A stretch of DNA of 64,000 nucleotides from Rhipicephalus microplus (GCF_043290135.1 NC_134700.1:244736039-244800038), one strand, 5' to 3'. Shown: positions 1-11,260, numbered from the stretch's first letter. The notes: generated from the letters alone by a model not told the origin. A program made the numbers and translations.

Positions 1-480
1 GCTCCGCATCCTCCTCAGTGTTCCCCCGAGGGAAGCTGCGGGCAATTTTTTTTCAATCGTGCCACACTGATTCGAGCTATCTCCGTGGGCAACCAACTCG
101 CCTGAGCAACAACACTCTTGAGCAAAGATTTGCATTACTACCACTTGTGTGAAGCGTGAGGGTTGGTTTGGTTTTACTCTTACCGGAAGGCGGTGATTCT
201 CGTTGGGGAGTAGTGACACTTTACTACCAAATTTTTTGGGTGGGAACATCTATATTATTGCATCCTATTCTTTGTCCCCTTTGCTATTCATGATTATTCC
301 TTTTTATTGACACTACGTAATACAATTGTGCTCATCTATCTATTTCTTATTGTTCATAATTTATCCCTTCCTTTCTATCATTCCCATTTTTCCCCAATTC
401 CAAGTGTAGGGTAGCCAACCGAGCCAAAGCTTGGTTAACCTCCCTGCCTTTCTTCTCCAGTCCTTTCTCTCTCCTTTCTT
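1..480 (+). repeat. Anonymous sequence ending in a tick retroposon 3' tail
   Basis: No coding signal is visible. The last 90 bases read 'gtgtagggtagcc' followed by 'ggttaacctccctgcctttc' and a pyrimidine-rich tail. The same layout recurs near 18,765 and 61,998, so this is probably the 3' end of a tick non-LTR element or SINE in + orientation. The 5' boundary is not visible. The preceding 390 bases hold only T-rich unclassified sequence. Confidence 0.45.
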
Positions 481-699
481 TCTGTAACCTATCGCTTTGA
501 GCCGACTTGCAAACGACAGAGTATTAATTCAACTTCCCTATGTTTCCACAGTGGTTGCTCATCATATTCTTGTCTCTCTCTTTCAGACATACGTTTCAAA
601 CTCTGACTCGGAAACAATGGTCGCAGCAGCTCGTGTGGGTCGTTTTCTACTACATTTCTGTGAAAAACAAGATACGTGAACTGCCGCACTATTTTCGTT

Positions 700-895
700 T
701 TTTTTAACACGAAAGTATCTTACGCCGTGGTTCACAACGGCTTCGTAACGTATTTCCGTCACGGACATGACGTTGTGAAATATTTTCTTACAGATTACAA
801 AAAAACAAGAGAAAGTAACTCAGGGGGACGCCAAACCAGTGACCTCACGCTTCACAGTGCGCGACGCTAACCACTAAACCACACAGCTACCCTTC
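700..895 (-). mobile_element. tRNA-derived SINE, degenerate head (not the Ruka type)
   Basis: Read on the minus strand, 822-892 resembles a tRNA gene. It has an A-box-like 'tggtttagtggttagcg' and a weak B-box-like 'ctggtttggcgtc'. It is followed at lower coordinates by a T-rich stretch and 'gtcatgtccgtgacgg'. A similar order (tRNA-like head, T-run, 'gacgtcgacg' or 'gacaacgtcgacc') is seen at 28,031 and 43,747, which suggests one old SINE family. There is no intact cloverleaf, so a working tRNA gene is unlikely. Confidence 0.4.
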
Positions 896-3800
896 TCCAA
901 CATGTTACCAGAGAATCATTTATATACACCATGCACCCCTGGCAGTCCTCAGAGCTCGGAAACTTCAGCACGCTTTAGTAGTCAGTAGCGATATGGCACG
1001 ATGGGTGCACGTTGGGCGGGCGCGTTCCGAAGGTCGTCGTGCCATGCCTACCCGCGCGTCGCTGCGCGTGTGGGCGTAGGCTCCGAAGCGCGCGCTTATG
1101 AAGGCTCCCTAGAGCCTCCACATAGCGTGGTCGGCGTGGCCAAAGGGCGTTAGATGTTCTTAAGCGTTGTGACTCACTCACGCGCACGCTTATCTCCAAA
1201 TTGGGGTCCTTTGTGTCTCTTGTGCTTCGACCGTAAGTTTGCTTTGAAATTACAGTGGTTGAAAAAAGCGCCAATGTCAAAACTATCGCTACCGCGGCCG
1301 CGTTTACAAAAGAAGCGAGCTGCTCCCACACCAAGTAAAAATTGTGAGGTACACGCTGCAAATTTCGGGATGCTTGCCGTTCTTCGCGCGACATTTCAAT
1401 TTATTACTGCAGCATTCATTCCTTAGCCCTTGTGACGAAGCAATGCATAATGAATGCTCAACTACCTCTGAGAGGACGCGTTTCACTTTTGTGTTATAAT
1501 GATTCCTAAAAAGCTGGATCAACCACGTCTTTTATGCTGAGACCGAGATGAGTGTGAGAAAATGTCGTGGTATTTTCTCTCTCACCTGATAGTATTTGAG
1601 CGTCTGTTGCACCGACTCCGACATTAACAGGTTGCGTCCACGGTCGCAGTTCACAACGAACAAAAAACCGTCAGCACCCCGCAAAAAAAAGAAAAGAAAA
1701 TTCATCAGAAATACCTTAGGTAAGAGCTTTTTAAATGTGTCATTCTTTATAATACATGTTCCTCAATGCCTCACTGAAAGAGTTTGGTTAAAGACACTGT
1801 AGGAAACCCTCACGTCACACTAGCTATACACCGGAACACATTAAGCTCAATGCTGACTGCCATATTGAAAAGCACGTGGCGCCATCTGCTGCAAGCGTGG
1901 CGAAAAAACATCCTCAACTGCCATGCAAGCGGACGCTCTGCAAATCAAACGCGAAACTTTACAACCCGAGTGCGGCTGTAAGCATGTTTCGTGCTGTTCC
2001 TGTTTCGAGCTGGAATTTTAGGCTGATTTTGTGTGAAACGTCGACGAGACCTTTGTCGACAGTCCGGAAGGTCTGCAGCACGCGCATTGCAGACTGCAGA
2101 AGCAACTTCATCAGGTACATATTATCCAACTGAAAGAAACGTGAACAGTGTTAACTGTGGCGTGCCATGGCTGTGACAAGGCAGAATTTGTGCTGTAAGC
2201 CGGCGTCAACGAAGCACTAGAATCTGGCTCCTACTTACGCTCATGCACAGCATGTCTATCAATCGCCAGTCCTGTCGGGCACTCGGAACACACACGCGGT
2301 GAAAAAGTGCCAGCCAGAACAAGATTTTAAAATGCTATGGTGACGCCAGCCGAAAGCACATGTAGATTCGCCTTGGGACAGTAAAGGCATGTCGCAGTTC
2401 GACCGAGTTGAAAGCCATGATTTCCACGCCTTTCACATCTCTTTGCATCGCGATAGTGGGCCGTCACAGTTGTACTAAACATGCGCGGCGCGTGCATCCA
2501 TGCGTGAGTCGTGATACGTATACTCTATTATTAACGTGCGGCCTGCGAAAGAGTACGGCAATAGTTTTGTGCCGCATACTACTGGTATACTGCACGCAAA
2601 TTGCTGCTGTAAAGTGGGACAGCTGTAGTCGCGCGAATAAACGTAACAAGCATACTTACTCGTACACTTCACTGGGCTCGTAGTTTTTTCTGCTGATTGC
2701 AATTAAATCCTATAGGGTGGTGGAGTTCAGCTTTTTCGTTGTGGACGGAAATCTGTGCAATCGCAAAACACCACGACGACATGGTTCCCGCGATGCGCCG
2801 TGAACTTCACAGGCAGTGCTCAGCAATCTCTTCATCTTGCGCGGGTTGTTGTCGCATCAGATGATAGTGCTGTGGTACCCAGATGACATTTTATAAGCGG
2901 GCGCAGCGTGAACAGGCGCTTTCTCGCGTTTTAAACTCCCAGAGCAACTGCATGCCATGCTAGCGAGGCACGCCTTGGCAGTTCCAAACAAATAATGGCG
3001 TCTCTGGGAGCGAGAGTATACCGCCAAAGGCGCCTGGGTGCGAGATAGGTGTGCTCTCGTCTATAGTTTATGAACTTCGATTTTTCACGATGAGCATTTG
3101 CAAAGAGTGAATGTCCCGCCACGTTGTTAGCATTAGATAAACACTGTTGTGGTTCTTGCTGCAAAAGCTTATTCGTGCGGGAGTACAAAATAATGCGCAA
3201 CGTGGCACCAAACAATGTCCGATAAAGACAGCCTCAGAACAGCTGCAGTGAATACGAGAAGTTGCTAGTCGATTGATATCTTGATCGCAAGGGAAAATAG
3301 GCTTTGTGGGTAACTTCGAACTTGAGTTAAACAAAGGTTATTTAGGGTAATGACCTTTCAGAATTCAAGTTACGCTATCACTTACCTGTAAGACAACGTT
3401 TTTGACGTCCTCCTCCAACAACCATGGGAGCTCGTAGTGCTCTTCCGTGTACAAACTTGTGGAACTTGCATGATTGAAGACATATTATCGGTATGAGCTA
3501 AATACGACCACCCACCATAAACACCAGTAAGGCTCTTAGGCATAAATGATCCATTAGTCGATTAATGAGATTGATTTGCCGACTGACATTCGTAATGCAA
3601 GCAAGCGCTGCGAAGTATCGCAGTAGAACGAACGATCGCTTAACGAACACAGGAGGTCGCCGAGTAGCGAGAGCATGCGACGGACGCGAATCACATCGGC
3701 TCCGGCTCAGGTTCAATTTCAAGAAGAATTTCTTCCTGGCAACCTGTTGCAACGATAGGAACTTGTTCCTAGCATCACCACTGTCAAGCTTATACCGGAC
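896..3800. other. Long stretch without a recognisable gene
   Basis: All open frames are short (under 140 codons), overlap on both strands and show no known domain. A GC-rich patch lies at about 1,010-1,330. The stretch 1,365-1,430 resembles the minus strand near 27,500-27,575, so part of this DNA is probably an old dispersed repeat. The rest is AT-rich and unclassified. Confidence 0.5.
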
Positions 3801-4452
3801 TTCAACCTGTGAGTGCGCTTTTAAACGTTTTAACGCTTTCAAAAGTTCTTGAAGAGGTCCACCTCGCTAACCCTAACAAGCCGGAGACGCGGCTTGGACA
3901 GAACGCCGCCCCGCTCTACAGCGGATGGCGAGCGTCTCTGGGAGCGTCGCAGCCGACGAGAAGCACTCATTGCCCTCTCGCTCCACGGACCACATCATAG
4001 ATACGCAGACCAGTCAAGACGCCGATACGCAGGTGAGCAATGAGCACAATACAAATCCATGGATCACTGTTACCAAGAGAGCGAACAAAGCCGACAGCTG
4101 CAACCCCATACCGTACCGACTCAACAGCTGCCCAGCACGCCGTCTGAGCCCGCTCTACGCCAGAGCCGGCCTAAGACGCGTCTACCAAGACTCCCACCGC
4201 TCCCTGCCGAGGACTACAAGCTAGCAATCCGTCCCCATGGGGGATTAAATCTCAGCAAGGTTAGCCCCAAGACATTACTTCTCGCCGTAGTTCACGCAGC
4301 AAATATACGCAGTGAGAAGCCTGATATCAAGCTTCGAGTTGACCAAAATCAAAATGTGTTAGCAATAAGCACCTCATTTGAACACATCGCCATGGCACTT
4401 GGACAAATCACCAAAATTACAGTGCACGCAGAAACCTACGACATCACCTCTT

Positions 4453-4736
4453 ATGGTATTGCGCCCCCCCCCCCCGCCACGGTGGTCTAGTGGCTAAGGT
4501 ACTCGGCTGCTGACCCGCAGGTCGCGGGTTCGATTCCCGGCTGCGGCGGCTGCATTTACGATGGAGGCGGAAATGTTGTAGGCCCGTGTGCTCAGATTTG
4601 GGCTCACGTTAAAGAACCCCAGGTGGTCGAAATTTCCGGAGCCCTCCACTACGGCGTCTCTCATAATCATATGGTGATTTTGGGACGTTAAACCCCACAC
4701 ATCAATCATCAATCAATCAATCAATGGTATTGCGCC
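4453..4736. repeat. 13-bp target-site duplication around the SINE
   Basis: The sequence 'atggtattgcgcc' occurs at 4,453-4,465 and again at 4,724-4,736, immediately outside the SINE. It is part of ORF1 coding sequence. Removing one copy plus the SINE (271 bases) brings the two halves of ORF1 into one frame. This is direct evidence of insertion by target-primed reverse transcription. Confidence 0.95.
4466..4723 (+). mobile_element. Ruka-type tRNA-derived SINE inserted in LINE ORF1
   Basis: The head is tRNA-like, with A box 'tggtctagtggctaagg' and B box 'gggttcgattcccgg'. A tRNA-unrelated body follows ('ccccaggtggtcgaaatttc', 'ctccactacggcgtctc') and the copy ends in an (ATCA)n tail. This layout matches the tick SINE Ruka, known from Rhipicephalus. 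The copy starts with a run of about 12 C. Perfect direct repeats 'atggtattgcgcc' flank it at 4,453-4,465 and 4,724-4,736. It looks full length and little diverged, so it is younger than the LINE it sits in. Confidence 0.93.
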
Positions 4737-6009
4737 TGATAATTCGTGCAAAGGGGTGGTCAACGGAATAGGCCATGAAATCACACCAGAGGACTTCTTG
4801 ACAGAAGTTGAAGTACCGGGCTACGAGGTCCTTACGTGCAGACGCCTCGGCAACTCCGGAGCAATGGTGCTCACATTTTGTGGCAAGCGAGTCACTTTCT
4901 TCGTGAACGCGTGCGGACAAGATCTCCGCTGCTACCTCTCCAAACGGACTATTCCCCACTGTAGAAAGTGCAACAAAACTGGACACCGTGAGGATGTGTG
5001 CCCACAGCCTCCTCTGACACACCGAAATGTCAAGTGTGCGGGGATTCACTATCACCCAACAACCACGAGTGCCGCCCTTCTTGCATGCTTTGTGGTGGCG
5101 ACCACCCGATGGCTGCCCAACCATGCCCAAAGCGGTTTTTGCCACCTGTCAACCGTCGCAAACCACCCCTGTCAGCTACTCCCACCAAGAAGGCCCAGTC
5201 ACCATCTCCCAGCCCCGGACAGCAGAGCAGTGCGTCCGGGAGTGCAGCCAGGCGAAGGAGCCATTCCAGGGATAAGTCGACGCCCAAGCGAGGAAACTCA
5301 TCATCGCGGAGTGGTTTCGCTGGCCAGCCGGGACCTCAAGGCTGGCACACGGACGGGACAACGCATCATCATGGCCAGCAAAGTGGTTCCCACAAGAAAG
5401 CACAAACGGTAAGCTGGGCAGGGCAGTTCCCTCCTCTCCCTCCCTCTCCACACCAGTCCCACTCCCTCACACAAACATCAACGCAGGAAAGAACACCACA
5501 ACCAACGCCACCTAGACTACCACAACCCATGTCAGTAGACACTCAGCTTCACCCTGACATGTCGTCAACTACGGCACGATCCGACTATTGCACACGAGAG
5601 GCGTTGAACGAAATGGCTACTTCTTTAAGGAACGAATTCGCAACCATGATGCAGGTAGAAATGCAGAAAATGAAGGATAGCATTATGGCTGAACTAACAG
5701 CTCCACTCCAACAATCGATCCAGCAGGCTCTGCAACCTGCTGTCCAGCAGATTGTAATGGATGTTAAACAGCAGATATCGGCGGCACTTGGCCAACTTGA
5801 TATTTCGCCATCTGCACCAAAACGCACCATGTCTCCGACACGTGAAACACAGCGACCGCATCATTACATACGCCCCTCCCGTTTCCTATCACCGTCCCGA
5901 AAAACCGTCCCAACAGCCGCAGCTGCTGCAGTCCCGCTTCCCACCACCCTCCACCAAGATTTAGCACAGTCCGAAATGCCTCCTTGTACTACTGAGGCCC
6001 CGCTATTGC

Positions 6010-9000
6010 ATGATCATGGCGAGAAACCGTAGGTCAACGCGTGACACCCCTCAACTCCTACGTGTGTGGCAGTGGAATTGCAGGGGGTATCGTAGGAAAC
6101 GCGGAGCTCTAATGCAATTCATTGCGACGCAGCAGATTACTCCCGATGTCATAGCGTTACAAGAAGTACAATGTACTCCTACGCTTCCGGGTTACACCAC
6201 ATACACGGACGTAACGAACAATACACCACATCGCACAGCTACATTGGTTTCTAAGCATGTCACTGTCATAGAACACACCCTCAAAGCACCTCCATCTCAC
6301 ACGTACTTCTCGAATTAGTCCCGTGCTCTCGTTCCAGTAGCAGCCTGTACGTGCTTAACGTTTACAGTGCACCTAACGCCAGGAACGATGACTTCGGTCA
6401 TCTATTCACACAAATCTGCAAGTTGGGTAAACACATAGTTATTGTAGGAGATTTCAGTGTCCCCCATCCGGCTTGGGGCTACGCAACAGAAACGCCTAAA
6501 GGCCGACGACTCGCACAGGTTCTCGCGATTCATCGCATGACCCTGCTGACAGAACCTGATCAACCCACTCGCCTAGGTAATGGTGTGAGCAGGGACACAT
6601 GCCCCGACCTCACGATAGTCAAGGGCGTTAGTCGCCATTCCTGGTGCAACCTCATGGTGAATCTAGGCAGTGATCACCATATACTAACTACAGAGCTCCA
6701 AGTAGCAGCCACGCGTGCCCCAGAGCGCATCATAAAACTAACGAATTGGGATGCATTTAGGCGTAATCGTATAACTACCCATCAGGACTCTCCTTCCCTA
6801 GAGGCTTGGATATTACAACTTCACTCCGATTTTCAAAGAGCTACCAAACTCATCGCTGCGACGACAGAAACGCCGGATGTGGACCAGCATCTGCTACATC
6901 TCTGGGATGCCCACAGAGGCTTGACACGGCGGTGGCGGCGACAGAAACATAACCGAAAACTTCGTCTCCGAATCGCCAAACTAGCTACTGAGGCACAGGA
7001 CTATGCGAACATCCTCACTAGCAACAATTGGCATAACTTCTGTGATCGACTCAACGGCTCACTAAGTACACCTCGAACGTGGCGTATACTCCGTGCTCTT
7101 TTAAATGCCACGCAGACAAAATCACACACTGCTAACGCAATCCGCACCATTCTCCACAAATCAGGGCTCGACGATAACACTCTGCTGCACACCTTAAAGC
7201 AACACTATGTATCCACGGGCCCCCGTCCCGCCTACCGTGCTTATCCACACGTACACGATACGCCTCTAGATGAGGACATAACAGAAGCAGAGGTTAGGGC
7301 AGCTTTGCAAAGCATTAAGCGCAACACAACACCCGGTACAGACGGGATTACGTACACACTTCTGCGTAATTTAGATGACCAGTCCATCGAATATTTAACC
7401 GCTTTTTACAACGAACATTGGAAAAACGGCACGCTACCACAGGAGTGGCGACACGCAGAAATCATACTTATTCCAAAGCCTGCCAAGCCGATATTCCTCC
7501 AGAATCCTCGCCCTATATCCTTAACTTCATGTGTAGCTAAACTCTTTGAACGCGTTGTTCTCTCTCGACTACAACCATTTCTCGAAGACAAACACTTTTT
7601 CCCTGATACACTATTCGGCTACCGTCCTGGTATCTCTACACAGGACGTATTATTACAGCTTAAGGAGGACGTGTTGGATAGCCCCACTTCAAACCAGGTC
7701 TGAGCTATTCTGGCCCTGGATCTGATGGGTGCTTTTGACAACGTCTCCCACGACCTTATTCTTGACAATCTCGTTTCATCTCAGTGTGGCTCACGTATCT
7801 ACAATTACGTCAGGTCTTTTCTATCTGACCGCACGGCCACTATTGGGATTGGAGACCTCCGTTCGGACGTCATTCGTCTCGCAGGCAGAGGAACACCACA
7901 GGGCTTGGTTCTCTCGCCCACTTTGCTCAACGTGGCTATGGCTAAACTCCCTTCCCTATTACAACAGGTTCCCAACATCCAGCATGCCATCTATGCAGAT
8001 GACATTACAATTTGGGCGACCAAAGGATCAGACGGAACCATTCAGGACGCCCTACAGGAAGCTGTGTCTGTGGTACAAGACTATGCTGCTGCCGGCAGCC
8101 TTACGTGCTCAGTGGATAAGTCGGAGTTGTTATTGGTATACAAGCGGCGCCGCAAAACCGCTGATTCTCCTGACATTTCGCTGTTTCTTGATGGCCATCC
8201 TATCCCTCTGGTACCACGAATTCGCATTTTAGGCCTCTACCTTCAGTCAGACGGCAAGGCCTCGTACACTACACACCTTCTGGCTCAGCAGATAACTCAA
8301 ATTACACACATGATCCAACGCATCACCAATCGCAGGAGAGGCCTCTGTGAGAAGGATATCCTCAGCATAGTACAAGCACTCATAGTTAGTCGGCTCACCT
8401 ATCATCTTCCCTTTCACAATCTCACTCTAGCTCAAATAAAAAAGATGGACATCCTTCTACGCACAGCTGTGAAGACGGCTATCGGCTTGCCTCCACATGC
8501 ATCTACACAACGCCTCCTTCAATTAGGAGTCCACAACACCGTAAACGAACTCATCGAGGCCCAGCACAACAGTCAGCTCCAACGGCTCAGGCAGACCCGT
8601 CAGGGCTGCGCCATCCTGTCTCGTCTTGGCTACCCGATTCCCCAAAAACCCGCACAAGTACCGCGACATAAACTTGCTTCTACTGTCCGCGCACTCATCA
8701 AAGTGCTTCCAATTCCACGCAATATGAATCCCTCCCGCCACGCCGGTCGTCGACGTGCCCGAGTTCAGGCTATGACACGCGTCTTTGGTGATGGTACATC
8801 AGACTTACAAGTACTTTACACTGATGCAGCACGCTACCCAGAGAAGTCAGCCATGTGTTTAGCCGTGACAGATGACACAGACGCTCTTGTGGCGTCTGCC
8901 ACACTTCGCACTACAGACAGTGGTCTGGCAGAGGAGGGAGCTCTCGCTCTGGCAATTGTTCACGCTACGACACTGTCACATGACTCCCCTGTCACTATTG

Positions 9001-9599
9001 TAACAGATTCACAAGCTGCTTGCCGTGCTTTCGCTCAAGGACTTGTGGCTGCACATACACACAATATCATCTTTTCTGTCTCACCGTCCGCATTATGTCC
9101 TGTGCGTATCGTCTGGACTCCTGTACACGCCTCTCTCCATGGTAATGAACGCGTTCATGCGGTTGCCCGAGAGCTGACCGGCCGGGCTCCATTGGAAGAG
9201 CTGTCAAATCCAGACGACGCATCGACAGAACCACTAAACTACAACGCTACGCTGCAGTACTATCGACAGAGCCTTTATACGTATCTTCCCCCTCATCCTT
9301 CACTTAACAGAGCAGATGCTGTCGCTTGGCGGCAACTACAGACCAATTCATTTCCTTGCCTTTATATGCTAAATCGCTTTCATCCGACTCTCTACCCCTC
9401 CTACTGCCCCTTCTGTGGATCCGTACCGAAGGTGTACCACTCCACGTGGGAATGCTCTGCCCCACAGGGCGTGCCTCCCATTCCCAATCCCACCCCTTCC
9501 TCTTGGGAGTCTGCACTGCTCAGCTTACGCCGGCAGGAACAGCAGCAGCTGGTCCAGCGGGCTCGCAGGGTTGCGCAAGGCAATGGAGCCCTGGACTGA
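6010..9599 (+). pseudogene. LINE ORF2: APE endonuclease - reverse transcriptase - RNase H, disrupted
   Basis: ORF2 overlaps the end of ORF1 by 23 bases. The endonuclease starts at 'WQWNCRG' and 'IALQEVQ'. A one-base frame change near 6,305-6,315 follows. The domain continues with 'LNVYSAPN', 'GDFSVPHPAWG' (the usual Asn of GDFN is Ser here), 'CPDLTIV' and 'SDHHIL'. The RT begins near 7,260 ('NTTPGTDGITY', 'LIPKP', 'RPISLTSC', 'FGYRPGIST'). It meets an in-frame TGA at 7,701-7,703 and continues in the same frame with 'ALDLMGAFDNV', 'GTPQGLVLSP' and the catalytic 'AIYADDITIW'. RNase H follows at about 8,800-9,190 ('LYTDAA', 'AEEGALALA', 'VTDSQAA', 'HASLHGNERVHAVA'). The C terminus has a C-x2-C...H-x4-C finger ('CPFCGSV...HSTWEC') and stops at 9,599. 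One frameshift and one nonsense codon inactivate it. Confidence 0.92.
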
Positions 9600-9796
9600 G
9601 GGCCCCACCCAAAGAAGGCTCAGTGTGCATTTGTTATTAATGAATGTTTATTCTCTCTCTCTCTTAACGAATACATGGCATCGCTTTATGTGCAATCATT
9701 GATCATTAACAGTGCAGTAAATGTTGAGCTAAGTTTCTGTAAAGCACGCGCATTCGAAGGTACATTGTTCGTTGACCTCAGTGATTGTGACGAGCA

Positions 9797-9949
9797 TGTC
9801 TTGATGTGCTGTTCGACCATGCGGTGTACAGTCAACTTGCCCAGCTTCCGGGACATGGCCTTGCAGATGGACACCAAGGAGGCCATCTCGCTGATGTACA
9901 TGTTCATCTTGTCTCGGAGTCACATCTCGATCTAGCTGTGGTTCTGTCT
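9797..9949 (-). pseudogene. Decayed bHLH exon resembling BMAL1/cycle (circadian bHLH-PAS factor)
   Basis: On the minus strand the frame reads QNHS-stop-IE-M-stop-LRDKMN, then 'YISEMASLVSICKAMSRKL', then 'GKLTVHRMVEQHIKTC'. BMAL1/ARNTL and Drosophila cycle have the same order: a basic region IEKRRRDKMN, helix 1 ending ELASLV, the loop 'AMSRKLDKLTV', and helix 2 'LRMAVQHMKTLRG'. The match covers basic region, helix 1, loop and helix 2. Two codons are now stops: TAG at 9,932-9,934 (Gln in the family) and TGA at 9,920-9,922 (Arg in the family). One basic-region Lys is Met and another Arg is Leu. A possible splice acceptor ('atttgcag') lies just upstream on this strand (AG at 9,948-9,949), hinting at a duplicated genomic exon rather than a processed copy. 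No PAS-domain exon was found nearby. The working factor would dimerise with CLOCK on E-boxes; this copy cannot. Confidence 0.78.
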
Positions 9950-10193
9950 GCAAATCCAGATTCAGCCGTGAGCCCATTGGCCGAACGTGTAGCGAAACAC
10001 TTAGAGCGACACGTTTACAGCGGTAACGCATTTACGATATCTATCTATTGTCGTTTTTTAGCATCAAGAAATAAAAAAACGTTGTAGGCTACACTTCCTT
10101 CGTAATAGGCATAAAACGCAGGCACACATTTTCCTGCAATGCCCATCAAAAGCAAAAGTCGTTGAACTCCGCTCGCTCGCACAAAAAAAAATG
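9950..10193. other. Short anonymous spacer
   Basis: AT-rich unclassified sequence with an A-run at 10,072-10,079 and another at 10,182-10,190, directly before the repeat copy that starts near 10,194. No gene signal is seen. Confidence 0.4.
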
Positions 10194-10940
10194 GCAGCGT
10201 ATCCACGGAGAGAATGATGGAGAGTGGGGCCTAGCATTCGTCCGTCCATTCGTTCTTGCTTCCGTCGATCAATGCGTCCTTCCAGTGTGTGACCGTCCAT
10301 GCGTCCATCCGCCTGTCCGTGCGTGCGTCTGTTCGTGCGTCCGTCCCTGCGTTTGTCCATGCATCCACCCCTGCGTCCGTTCATGTGTCCATCCATGCAT
10401 CTGTCTGTGTGTCCGTTCGTCCATCTATTCAACACTCCAAGTACCACCATCTAGTTCGCATCTTTTTATCATATATTCCCCATATAGAAGCACCGCCATC
10501 CAGCGGACATTCCAAGGACTAAACGAGAGGTGGCACACGCACACTTTCTTACGGCTTGCGCTTCGGGTCTACTTCCCACCTTTAACCACCTCGAGTTCAT
10601 GGTATATACTAGTTCACTCTATTCATGGCACTGCGGCCCAACGCTCGCTAAACCTTTCTAAAACCAAGGAGGTTACGCCCAGCGAGTAAAACGTAGCAAC
10701 CTTTTCCTGTCAGCGCTCAATGTACATCCCAATGGCTGCTAATGGGGAATGAGAGACAGGAGAATTCGGCTTTTAGATAACGTGAACGCCGCGGACTTTT
10801 TACTGTTCAACAAAACACAGGAGAAATCTCCCACCGGCACCACCTTGCAGATCAAAATGTAACACTGATTACACAATACGACTACGACTACGACAACGAG
10901 GGACGAACAGGTGCCGCTTTAGGAGCTTCGCTCCTAAAAA
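10194..10940 (+). repeat. Dispersed repeat with conserved ends, copy 1 (about 750 bp)
   Basis: The left end reads 'gcgtatccacggagag' and 'gagtggggcctag'. A degenerate 'cgtccatccgtc' minisatellite follows at about 10,238-10,435. A unique middle ends at 'ttaggagcttcgctcctaaa'. Copies at 17,273-17,593 and 62,169-62,658 share both ends in the same orientation but have different lengths and middles. Open frames inside the minisatellite are Cys/Val/Ser-rich artefacts. The class is unknown; no coding capacity or clear terminal inverted repeat is visible. Confidence 0.65.
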
Positions 10941-11174
10941 CAATTGGGCACGTGCATTTTTTGTCATCTGACAGCAAACATTTAGCATATCCCATAGGCG
11001 TATCAGCCGGGGGGGAGGGGAGGGCAAGGAGAACACGTGTTTCTCACTCACAAATATTAGAGGCTGAGCCCCCCTCCTGCCTTTCGACAGTGGTCACTAT
11101 TGGCTACACGCTGGGGAAACTAACTGAGGTGAACTTTTCCTTTACCATAGTAATCACTCAAATATATTGTTCCG

Positions 11175-11208
11175 ATTGATTGATTGATTGATTGATTGAC
11201 TGACTGAC

Positions 11209-11260
<52 letters not shown>
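11175..11260. repeat. (TTGA/CTGA)n microsatellite, tail of the neighbouring SINE
   Basis: About 20 tandem 4-base units of TTGA, with a few CTGA variants at 11,198-11,210. It joins the 3' end of the minus-strand SINE fragment, so it is an expanded SINE tail. Confidence 0.9.

Larger units (their letters stand above)
3925..6032 (+). pseudogene. LINE ORF1 (gag-like, CCHC zinc knuckles), disrupted
   Basis: The ORF1 protein of I-group LINEs binds the element RNA to form a ribonucleoprotein. Here the reading starts near 3,925 ('MASVSGSV'), passes 'NPWITVTKR', and moves to another frame between about 4,085 and 4,190. It continues through 'PAEDYKLAIRPHGGLNLS' until a SINE splits it at 4,465. After the SINE it resumes in the frame expected from a 271-base insertion (SINE plus duplicated target). 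A knuckle 'CRKCNKTGHREDVC' follows, then a second frame change at about 5,000-5,030, then Cys/His groups 'CQVCGDSLSPNNHEC' and 'CMLCGGDHPMAAQPC'. The C-terminal half is rich in Pro, Ser and Gln and ends at 6,032. At least two frameshifts plus the SINE make it non-functional. The start is uncertain. Confidence 0.82.
3810..9670 (+). mobile_element. I-group non-LTR retrotransposon (LINE), nearly full length, inactive
   Basis: The element has two overlapping reading frames. ORF1 carries zinc knuckles. ORF2 carries, in order, an APE-type endonuclease, a reverse transcriptase, an RNase H and a C-terminal CCHC finger. RNase H after RT together with an APE endonuclease is the layout of the I group of LINEs. 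The 3' end lies shortly after the ORF2 stop at 9,599, near a short (TC)n run at 9,651-9,664. The 5' boundary (about 3,790-3,925) is not defined, and I found no target-site duplication for the LINE itself. The copy is dead: frameshifts in both ORFs, a TGA in the RT domain and a SINE in ORF1. It lies directly beside the bHLH remnant at 9.8 kb. Confidence 0.88.

Noticed and set aside
9729..10031. 100-codon minus-strand frame beside the bHLH match
   Set aside because: It is an out-of-frame shadow of the bHLH remnant; the homologous frame is the neighbouring one with two stops.
10064..10689. Cys/Val/His-rich frames on both strands resembling small secreted proteins
   Set aside because: They lie in a degenerate 'cgtccatc' minisatellite within the dispersed repeat; not conserved between copies.
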